From Cellulomonas sp. PhB143 (lineage in GTDB: Bacteria; Actinomycetota; Actinomycetes; Actinomycetales; Cellulomonadaceae): a DNA stretch of 64,000 nt. Location: assembly GCF_003752595.1 (NCBI RefSeq), contig NZ_RKIJ01000012.1:62001-126000 (forward strand), written 5' to 3'. Below the pieces are notes generated by a model. It saw only the letters and a program-made list of their open reading frames with translations. It made no database searches and was not told where the DNA came from. Positions 56,785-64,000 of this stretch are shown here, one piece after another; the first letter of the stretch is position 1, and each line of letters begins with the position of its first letter. Both the position numbers and the translations under genes were made by a program.

Positions 56785-56798
56785 TGGAATCGCTTCCA
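56785..56798 (+). promoter_or_regulatory. LacI-type operator upstream of the GH13 gene
   Basis: TGGAATCGCTTCCA is a near-perfect palindrome of the same class as the malE operator. It lies 82 bases upstream of the alpha-glucosidase start. The 304-base gap between the divergent genes therefore holds one operator for each side, 109 bases apart. No convincing -35 box for the plus-strand gene was found; TACGCT at 56808-56813 may be the -10. Confidence 0.65.
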
Positions 56799-56880
56799 GT
56801 TGTGGGCTACGCTCGCCCCGCTTCATCGCGGAGGTGCCCGACGCACGTCCGCCACCACGGACGACCAAGGAAGCTCACTC

Positions 56881-58563
<1,683 letters not shown>

Positions 58564-58636
58564 TACGATCCGCCCAGCGCGCCGGGACGGGCGGGACGGA
58601 GCGGGGAACCGGGCGGGACCGTAGGACGAGGGAGCC

Positions 58637-59656
58637 ATGGCCAGCATCAAGGACGTCGCCCGGGAGGCCGGGGTCTCCGAGGCGACCGTCTCGCGCGCGC
58701 TCAGCGGCAACGGGCACGTCTCGGCCGCGACCCGGCGGCGCGTCGCGGAGGCCGCGCAGATGCTCGGCTACGTCGCCTCGTCCAGCGCGTCGAGCCTCGC
58801 GTCGGGCCGCACCCGCAACGTCGGGATCGTCGTGCCGTTCCTCGACCGCTGGTACTTCTCGGCCGTCATCGAGGGCGCGCAGCAGGAGCTCATGCGGCAC
58901 GGGTACGACCTGACGCTGTACAACCTCGGGCAGGACCCCGCGTCGCGGCGCAGCGTGTTCGAGCAGTTCCTGCTCCGCCAGCGCGTGGACGCCGTGATCG
59001 CCGTCGCGCTCGAGCTCACCGACCAGGAGGTGCAGAGCCTGCACGCCCTGCACAAGCCGCTCGTCGGCGTCGGCGGGCCGCTCGAGGGCGTGCGGACCCT
59101 GTCGATCGACAACCAGGTCGTCGCCGGCCTGACCACCGGGCACCTCGTGGCGCTGGGGCACACGCGGATCGCCTACCTCGGCGGCTCGCTCGAGGACGAC
59201 GGCGCGTTCGGCCTGAACCTGAGCCGGCGGCTCGGCTTCACGCACGCCATGGAGGCGGCCGGCCTGCACGCGCCGACGCGCTACTACCGGGCCGCCGACT
59301 ACACGATCGACACCGGGTACAGCGCCGCGAAGCAGCTGCTCGGCGACCCGGCCGGGCGGCCGACGGCGATCGTCGCCGGCTCGGACGAGATGGCGATCGG
59401 CGCCGTCCTCGCCGCGCGCGACCTCGGCATGGTGGTGCCGCGCGACGTGTCCATCACGGGCATCGACGACCACGAGCTCGCCGCGTTCTTCGGGCTCACG
59501 ACCGTGGCGCAGTTCCCGCGGGGCCAGGGCCGGCTGGCGGTGCGGCTGCTCATGGAGGACCTGCACCCCGGGGAGCAGGAGGACGAGCTCCCGGGCCACG
59601 GGCTGCCGGTCGAGCTGATCGTACGGGGCTCGACGGCCCGCCCGCCGCAGGACTGA
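58637..59656 (+). CDS. LacI-family regulator of the maltodextrin genes
   Basis: The 339-residue protein has a typical DNA-binding head ([26 protein letters not shown]) and hinge ([23 protein letters not shown]). The sugar-binding domain contains [22 protein letters not shown] and [20 protein letters not shown]. Its place after the alpha-glucosidase and the LacI-type operators in the divergent region make it the likely repressor of both arms, with maltose or maltodextrin as inducer (inferred). It is followed 41 bases later by palindrome A5. Confidence 0.88.
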   Translation: MASIKDVAREAGVSEATVSRALSGNGHVSAATRRRVAEAAQMLGYVASSSASSLASGRTRNVGIVVPFLDRWYFSAVIEGAQQELMRHGYDLTLYNLGQDPASRRSVFEQFLLRQRVDAVIAVALELTDQEVQSLHALHKPLVGVGGPLEGVRTLSIDNQVVAGLTTGHLVALGHTRIAYLGGSLEDDGAFGLNLSRRLGFTHAMEAAGLHAPTRYYRAADYTIDTGYSAAKQLLGDPAGRPTAIVAGSDEMAIGAVLAARDLGMVVPRDVSITGIDDHELAAFFGLTTVAQFPRGQGRLAVRLLMEDLHPGEQEDELPGHGLPVELIVRGSTARPPQD

Positions 59657-59697
59657 CGCGCCCGCCGGTCCGCCCGCCCGCCGGTCCGCCCGCCCGC

Positions 59698-59763
59698 CCG
59701 CCGAGATGTCGAATTCGGCCCCTCGATTCGAAGAATCAGGGGCCGAATTCGACGTCTCGGCGG
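59698..59763. repeat. Dispersed palindrome, subfamily A, copy 5 (terminator-like)
   Basis: A 66-bp palindrome starts CCGCCGAGATGTCGAATTCG. Only one or two pairs in the outer arms are mismatched. The 40 bases before it are a low-complexity run of GCCCGCCG and CCGGTC repeats following the LacI gene. It separates the LacI gene from the peroxiredoxin gene, both on plus. Confidence 0.85.
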
Positions 59764-59788
59764 TCTGGGGTGCGCGAGACTGAGCGCC

Positions 59789-60343
59789 GTGCCCCCGACC
59801 CCCGCGACGCCGCCGACCCCCGTGGACGACGGCGCGACCGACCACCTGCGCGGCGCGCTCCTGCCCGCGATCACCCTCCCCGCGACGGACGGCACGAGCG
59901 TCCCGCTCGACCGCCTCGGCCCGGGACGCGTCGTCGTCTACGCGTACCCCCTGACGTCGCGCCCAGGGACGCCGCCGCCCGACGGCTGGGACTCGATCCC
60001 CGGCGCCCGGGGCTGCACGCCCGAGGCCTGCGCGTTCCGCGACCACCATCGCGACCTGCTCGCCGCCGGCGCCACCGCGGTCCACGGGCTCTCGACCCAG
60101 CCGACGGACTACCAGCGCGAGGTCGTCGATCGCCTCCACCTGCCGTTCTCGATGCTGTCGGACGACGGCGGCCGGCTCACCGCGGCCCTCGACCTCCCGA
60201 CGTTCGACGCCGGGGGCGAGCGCCTGCTGCGCCGGTTCACGCTCGTGGTGCGCGACGGCGTCGTCGAGCACGTGTTCTACCCCGTGTTCCCGCCCGACGC
60301 GCACGCCGAGCAGGTGCTCGCGTGGCTGCGCGAGCACCCCTGA
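59789..60343 (+). CDS. Peroxiredoxin, AhpC/TSA (Bcp-like)
   Basis: The 184-residue protein has a thioredoxin fold. The peroxidatic motif GARGCTPEACAFRDH has Cys 76 and Cys 81 in the Bcp spacing. The preceding loop (PLTSRPGTPPPDGWDSIP) is longer than in Bcp. It should reduce peroxides using thiols. GTG 59789 lies 25 bases after palindrome A5; the stop is 10 bases before A6, so this gene is bracketed by two copies of the repeat. Confidence 0.85.
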   Translation: MPPTPATPPTPVDDGATDHLRGALLPAITLPATDGTSVPLDRLGPGRVVVYAYPLTSRPGTPPPDGWDSIPGARGCTPEACAFRDHHRDLLAAGATAVHGLSTQPTDYQREVVDRLHLPFSMLSDDGGRLTAALDLPTFDAGGERLLRRFTLVVRDGVVEHVFYPVFPPDAHAEQVLAWLREHP

Positions 60344-60353
60344 CCGCCCCCAC

Positions 60354-60419
60354 CCGCCGAGCCGTCGAACTCCGCCCCCAGATTCGAAGAATCGGGGGCG
60401 GAATTCGACGTCTCGGCGG
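60354..60419. repeat. Dispersed palindrome, subfamily A, copy 6 (terminator-like)
   Basis: A 66-bp palindrome starts 10 bases after the peroxiredoxin stop. The left arm has AGCCGTCGAACTCC and the right arm GGAATTCGACGTCT, so this copy carries two unpaired changes (an older copy or drift). The centre CAGATTCGAAGAATCG matches the consensus. Confidence 0.85.
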
Positions 60420-60454
60420 AACGGCGGGCTCCCGCCAGCCGCACCCCCGCGCGG

Positions 60455-60465
60455 ATCGTAACGAT
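60455..60465. promoter_or_regulatory. Short perfect palindrome upstream of an MFS gene
   Basis: ATCGTAACGAT is an 11-base perfect palindrome 35 bases before the MFS start and AT-rich for its surroundings. It may be an operator or a -10-like region; no cognate regulator is adjacent. Confidence 0.3.
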
Positions 60466-60500
60466 TCGACCGCGCCTCACCGGACCGGTACGGTCGTGCC

Positions 60501-61727
60501 ATGAGCTCAGCCACGCCGTCGGCGGCGACGACGACGCGACCGACCCTGGCGGACCGCCGCGCGCGCATCGCCGTCGCGGCCCTGTTCTTCACCAACGGCG
60601 CGATCTTCGCGAACATCCTGCCGCGCTACCCCGGGATCAAGACCGAGTTCGCCCTCTCCAACACCCTGTACGGCGTGGCGATCGCCGCGTTCCCGGCGGG
60701 CGCGCTCGTGGCGGGCCTCGCCGCGGGCGCCGCGATCCGCCGGTTCCGCTCCTCGCGCGTCGCGGTCGCCGGGACCCTGGTCACGAGCGCCGGCGTGCTG
60801 CTGGCGGGCATCGCCCCGACCTGGTGGGCATTCTCGATCGCCCTGTTCGTCGCAGGCGCGGCCGACGCGATGACCGACGTCGGCCAGAACGCCCACGGGC
60901 TGCGCGTCCAGCGCCGCTACGGCCGCTCGATCATCAACTCCTTCCACGCCGTCTGGAGCATCGGCGCGGTGACCGGCGGCCTCATGGGCGCCGCCGCCGT
61001 CGCGGCCGACTTCCCCCGCGGCGTCCACCTCGGCATCTCGGCCGTCCTGTTCAGCGCCGTCGCCCTCGCCTGCTACCGCTTCCTGCTGCCCGGCCCGGAG
61101 CGGGACGTCCTGCCCGACGGCGAGGTGCACGTCGCGCGCAGCCGCTGGGCCGGGGCGTCGCCCACCACGCGCACGCTCGTGCTCGTGGCGCTCGTGCTCG
61201 TCGCGACCTGCGGCACCCTCGTCGAGGACTCCGGCTCCTCCTGGGCGGCGGTCTACCTGCACGGCGACCTCGGGGCCGCCGCGGCCGTCGCCGCCTTCGG
61301 GTACGTCGCGATGATGAGCGCGCAGTTCGTCGGCCGCGCCGTCGGCGACCGCCTCGTGGACCGCTACGGCCAGCGCGCCGTGGCGCGCGCCGGCGGCGCC
61401 CTGATCTTCGTGGGCATGGGCCTCGCGCTCGCGCTGCCCACGATCCCCGGGACGATCGCCGGGTTCGCCGCCGCGGGGCTCGGCACGGCCACGCTCGTGC
61501 CCGCCGCGATGCACGAGGCCGACGAGCTGCCCGGCCTGCGCCCCGGCACCGGCCTCGCGGTGGTGAGCTGGCTGATGCGGGTCGGCTTCCTCGTCTCGCC
61601 GCCGCTGGTCGGGCTGATCGCGGACGCGACGAGCCTGCGCGTGGGCCTGCTCGTCGTGCCCCTGTGCGGCCTGCTGGTGGTGGGCCTGTCCCAGGTCCTC
61701 GAGGGACGCCGTCGGGCCGTCGCCTGA
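60501..61727 (+). CDS. MFS transporter, FucP/YbjJ-like
   Basis: This 408-residue protein has twelve helices. Diagnostic segments are FFTNGAIFANILPRYPGIKTEF, then SIINSFHAVWSIGAVTGGLMGA and EDSGSSWAAVYLHGDLG, as in YbjJ-type permeases of unknown substrate. ATG 60501 follows a short AT-containing promoter region. It stands alone between palindromes A6 and B2. Confidence 0.85.
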   Translation: MSSATPSAATTTRPTLADRRARIAVAALFFTNGAIFANILPRYPGIKTEFALSNTLYGVAIAAFPAGALVAGLAAGAAIRRFRSSRVAVAGTLVTSAGVLLAGIAPTWWAFSIALFVAGAADAMTDVGQNAHGLRVQRRYGRSIINSFHAVWSIGAVTGGLMGAAAVAADFPRGVHLGISAVLFSAVALACYRFLLPGPERDVLPDGEVHVARSRWAGASPTTRTLVLVALVLVATCGTLVEDSGSSWAAVYLHGDLGAAAAVAAFGYVAMMSAQFVGRAVGDRLVDRYGQRAVARAGGALIFVGMGLALALPTIPGTIAGFAAAGLGTATLVPAAMHEADELPGLRPGTGLAVVSWLMRVGFLVSPPLVGLIADATSLRVGLLVVPLCGLLVVGLSQVLEGRRRAVA

Positions 61728-61745
61728 CGGATCCGGGGACCGAGC

Positions 61746-61792
61746 GTCACGTTCCGCGGCCGCGCGTCGTCCGCACGGCCGCCGAACGTGAC
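61746..61792. repeat. Dispersed palindrome, subfamily B, copy 2
   Basis: GTCACGTTCCGCGGCCG (61746-61762) pairs with CGGCCGCCGAACGTGAC (61776-61792) with one mismatch. The flank ACTCGCCGG parallels the flank of copy B1. It lies 18 bases after the MFS stop. Confidence 0.65.
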
Positions 61793-61853
61793 ACTCGCCG
61801 GAATAGGAGCCGCGCGCCGGCGCGTTCTCCCCCTCCCCCACCCCAGGAGCCCC

Positions 61854-62507
61854 GTGACCACGTCCGACGCCGTCCCCGCCCTTCCCGCGCTCCTCGACCA
61901 GGCGGAGCGCCTGATCGAGCTCGGGGTGCCAACCCTCGCGGGACTCGACCCCGACGCGCTGCGCCAGGCCGCCGCCGCGCTCACCGTCGCGGACCCGACC
62001 GTGCCGGCGCTGCTCGCCGTCGACCCGGCGCTCGCGCCGCCGTCGGCCCTCGCGCCCCTGCTCCGGCTCGGCGAGAAGCCCGGCTTCGTCGTGGTCGACA
62101 TGACCGACGTCGACCGGTTCGCCCCGGTCCAGGGCCTCACCCTTCCGGGCAGCCCGGTCTACGCGGTCGACCTTCCCGACCGCGGGGACGAGATGGCGGG
62201 CTGGTCGCCGGACGAGGCGCTGCCCGCGATCTCCGGCGCGGGGCGCACGCCGCTCACGCTCGCGGAAGGGATCCACTGGGCGCTGCAGGCGCCCGCGGTC
62301 GTCGAGCGCAACCACTGCTACATGACGATCGGCTCGCGCGTGCGCAGGCCGGACGGCCGGCTCGACGCCCGGACACCGGCCCTGTGGATCTCCAACGGCA
62401 CGGGCCGCGACGGTCGCGAGAACCGCGGCGCGCCGAAGGTCGGCTGGTGCTGGGCGGGCAACCGGCACACGTGGCTCGGGTTCGCCTCGGGGGCCGGTCG
62501 GCGGTAG
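61854..62507 (+). CDS. DUF5701 family protein
   Basis: The 217-residue soluble protein has no signal or membrane segment. It contains LLDQAERLIELGVP at the start and TLAEGIHWALQAP, then NHCYMTIGSRVRRPDG and APKVGWCWAGNRHTWLGFASGAGRR at the end, which match actinobacterial DUF5701 proteins as I remember them. Function unknown. GTG 61854 has CAGGAG five to six bases upstream. Confidence 0.7.
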   Translation: MTTSDAVPALPALLDQAERLIELGVPTLAGLDPDALRQAAAALTVADPTVPALLAVDPALAPPSALAPLLRLGEKPGFVVVDMTDVDRFAPVQGLTLPGSPVYAVDLPDRGDEMAGWSPDEALPAISGAGRTPLTLAEGIHWALQAPAVVERNHCYMTIGSRVRRPDGRLDARTPALWISNGTGRDGRENRGAPKVGWCWAGNRHTWLGFASGAGRR

Positions 62508-62511
62508 CGGG

Positions 62512-63173
62512 TCAGCGCAAGCGTTCGGCGAGGTCGGTCACGGACGCGACCCGCAGGTCCGGGGGCGTGAAGCACCCGGGGTAGTGGCCGCCGCTGCGGT
62601 CGATCCAGGCCGTGGCGAGACCGGCACGCGCTGCCCCGTCGATGTCCCAGGGATGGACGGCGACGAGCATCGCCTGCGCCGCGTCGACACCGCACGCCTC
62701 GACCCCATAGGCGTACGCCTCGGGCGCGGGCTTCCAGCGCCTCGCGTCCTCCACCGACAGCAGGCGCTCGAAGTGCTCGCGGACGCCGGCCCGGCCCAGG
62801 AGCGAGTCCGCGACGGAGTCGAGCCGTTGGTGAGCGTGGCCAGCCGGAGGCCGAGGCCGCTGAGCGCCCTGATCCCGTCCGGCACGTCGTCGTGCACGGG
62901 GAGCCCGGCGAACCCGTCCATGATCCACGCGACCGCGTCGTCGACCCCGCGGTCCAGCGGCACGGGGGCCAGGACGGCCCGCAGCCCCTCCGCGGCGACG
63001 TGCGCGAACGTGTCCTCGGTGCCGGCCGCCGCGAGCGCGAAACCGTCGCGCAGCAGTCCGGCGAACCACGAGGTGGCGAGGTGGGCCGGAGCACCGACGT
63101 CCTCGAACCGTCGCGCCATGGGCGACATGTCCGAGAGCGTCTCGTTGACGTCGAAGATCAGCAGGTCAGGCAT
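62512..63173 (-). pseudogene. Haloacid dehalogenase type II gene, interrupted by a frameshift
   Basis: Translation from ATG 63173 reads MPDLLIFDVNETLSD (nucleophile Asp 8) and continues as a type II HAD dehalogenase to LATLTNGS. It then loses homology. The rest of the enzyme (SVADSLLGRAGVREHFERLL, RRWKPAPEAYAYG, AVHPWDIDGAARAG) continues in another frame to the stop at 62512. One missing base near 62817-62826 explains both halves. It is either a recent pseudogene or a sequencing error; all other motifs look intact. Confidence 0.8.
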
Positions 63174-63282
63174 GACCGCCACGGTAGTTCGGGGGACGCC
63201 GCACGCACCCTCGGCGCTCGACCACGGCGGCCCGCGTGTCCGAGGCCGGCGGTACCTTCCGAGCTGTCGGGAGGAGGTCGTG

Positions 63283-63499
63283 GTGGACACGGGAAACTGG
63301 ATCGCGCTCGGATTCCGGTCCCTCGCGCAGAGGCCGACCGGCGCGCGGAGCGGTGGCGGCGGACGCAGTGGGCCGCGGACCGGAGGAGGCGCGACTCATC
63401 GCCGCACTCTCCGCCGCGAGTCTGGTCGACCTCGTGCCGTCGGAGCACCATGGAACCCGAGAGACCCGATCGACACCCGAGGGAGGCGAGGAACGATGA
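63283..63499 (+). other. Possible broken small gene
   Basis: A strong GGGAGGAGG ribosome site at 63269-63277 precedes GTG 63283, which opens MVDTGNWIALGF, a plausible membrane-protein start. The frame then turns into Gly/Arg-rich noise. Another frame (from about 63353) gives PEEARLIAALSAASLVDLV and ends TGA at 63499, overlapping the next gene start. A frameshift could join them. The region 63174-63495 holds nothing else I can support. Confidence 0.25.
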
Positions 63500-63693
63500 G
63501 CGCGACGACTCCCGAGACACGCTTTCTCCGGCAGGTGACCGGCACCGACATCATCGCCGCCCGCCTCAAGGTGCGCGCCGATGCGACGCTCGGGCAGGAC
63601 ACGCCCGCCTGGGTGGACGAGGTCGCGGCGATGACGCTCGACGACGGCACGACCTTCGACCCCGAGGTCGAGCGCCGGGCAGCCCGCTGCTGA
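63496..63693 (+). CDS. Small hypothetical protein, 65 residues
   Basis: The protein starts MSATTPETRFLRQVTGTDII and is acidic in the middle (MTLDDGTTFDPEVERR). There is a GAGGCGAGG ribosome-like site upstream. No family recognised. Its ATG overlaps the TGA of the preceding possible frame (ATGA), which suggests a real coupled pair, though both are short. Confidence 0.45.
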   Translation: MSATTPETRFLRQVTGTDIIAARLKVRADATLGQDTPAWVDEVAAMTLDDGTTFDPEVERRAARC

Positions 63694-63711
63694 CGACTGC
63701 TTCCGGTCAGG

Positions 63712-64000
63712 TCAGCTGTCCCGGTCGACCGCGTCGACCAGCCCGCGCACGAGCCGCGCGAACTCCTCCGCCCGCTCGATCTGCGGCATGTGCCCCGTCT
63801 GCGCGAACACATGGGTCTGCGCCCACGGGAACGCGCGCCGGGCCTCCGCCAGGCCGGACACGGGCAGGATCAGGTCCCGTTCGCCCCAGACCACGAGCGT
63901 CGGCAGCTCGAGCCGCGCCACCCGCCCGAGCAGCTCGCGCCGCCACGGCCCCCGCACGCCGAACGCCGTCCCGAGCTCCCCGGCCGCCTCCGCGAACACC
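63712..64000 (-). CDS. Alpha/beta hydrolase, C-terminal part (continues beyond window)
   Basis: At least 95 residues of the C-terminal end are visible. LPTLVVWGERDLILP carries the triad Asp and QTGHMPQIERAEEFARLV carries the triad His, typical of the alpha/beta-hydrolase fold (epoxide hydrolase or esterase type). The nucleophile and N-terminus lie past base 64000. Substrate unknown. Confidence 0.8.
   Translation of the reverse strand, partial: VFAEAAGELGTAFGVRGPWRRELLGRVARLELPTLVVWGERDLILPVSGLAEARRAFPWAQTHVFAQTGHMPQIERAEEFARLVRGLVDAVDRDS

Overview
The window is very GC-rich, densely coded DNA from an actinobacterium. Coding gaps are short, GTG starts are common, and many neighbouring genes overlap by 4 bases (GTGA or ATGA junctions). 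The gene set includes a secreted beta-galactosidase, a GH3 enzyme, a starch/maltodextrin locus, DUF222-HNH and DUF4097 proteins and many MarR/TetR/LacI/GntR-paired exporters. This fits a Micrococcales soil polysaccharide degrader such as Cellulosimicrobium or Cellulomonas; that placement is inference. I see no rRNA, tRNA, CRISPR array, transposase or prophage.

Layout. 1-5.1 kb: the end of a probable SpoIIE-type phosphatase, then a compact four-gene minus-strand group made of an M6-type peptidase with an unusual tail, a partial ATP-grasp-like protein, a full ATP-grasp ligase and a 105-residue protein; an alcohol dehydrogenase lies upstream. 5.1-12.2 kb: MarR-MFS pair, DUF1992 protein, FMN 2-hydroxyacid oxidase, GT-C-like membrane protein, and a divergent FUSC/MarR pair around a palindrome. 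12.3-18.4 kb: DUF222-HNH nuclease with a LexA-like box on its start codon, a long perfect hairpin, secreted GH3, and an MFS-GntR pair. 18.4-30.5 kb: exporter, a two-component system next to an ABC exporter, CPA1 antiporter, kinase-like and metallo-hydrolase proteins, fasciclin protein, TetR-MFS pair. 30.5-36 kb: PnuC, two overlapping PAP2 phosphatases, acetyltransferase, LLM flavoprotein, DUF805, RlmC. 36-46.7 kb: a 1423-residue secreted GH2 with a LamG-like insert, AI-2E family protein, a second two-component system with a DUF4097 protein, a lipoprotein and a LacI regulator. 46.7-59.7 kb: secreted beta-helix protein, then the maltodextrin locus malE-malF-malG-pullulanase (minus) diverging from a GH13 alpha-glucosidase plus LacI regulator (plus), with LacI-type operators on both sides of the shared region. 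59.7-64 kb: peroxiredoxin, MFS, DUF5701, a frameshifted haloacid dehalogenase gene, small ORFs and the end of an alpha/beta hydrolase.

The maltodextrin locus reads as one unit. The secreted pullulanase would debranch starch or pullulan outside the cell, MalEFG would import the products, the GH13 enzyme would hydrolyse them in the cytoplasm, and the LacI protein probably represses both arms.

Two things stand out. First, the M6 peptidase/ATP-grasp group resembles an uncharacterised peptide- or protein-modification locus. Second, six 66-67 bp near-perfect palindromes are scattered between genes. They share one consensus and show paired arm changes, and two shorter relatives also occur. Almost all lie just after stop codons, so they look like a dispersed REP-type element that also serves as a terminator.
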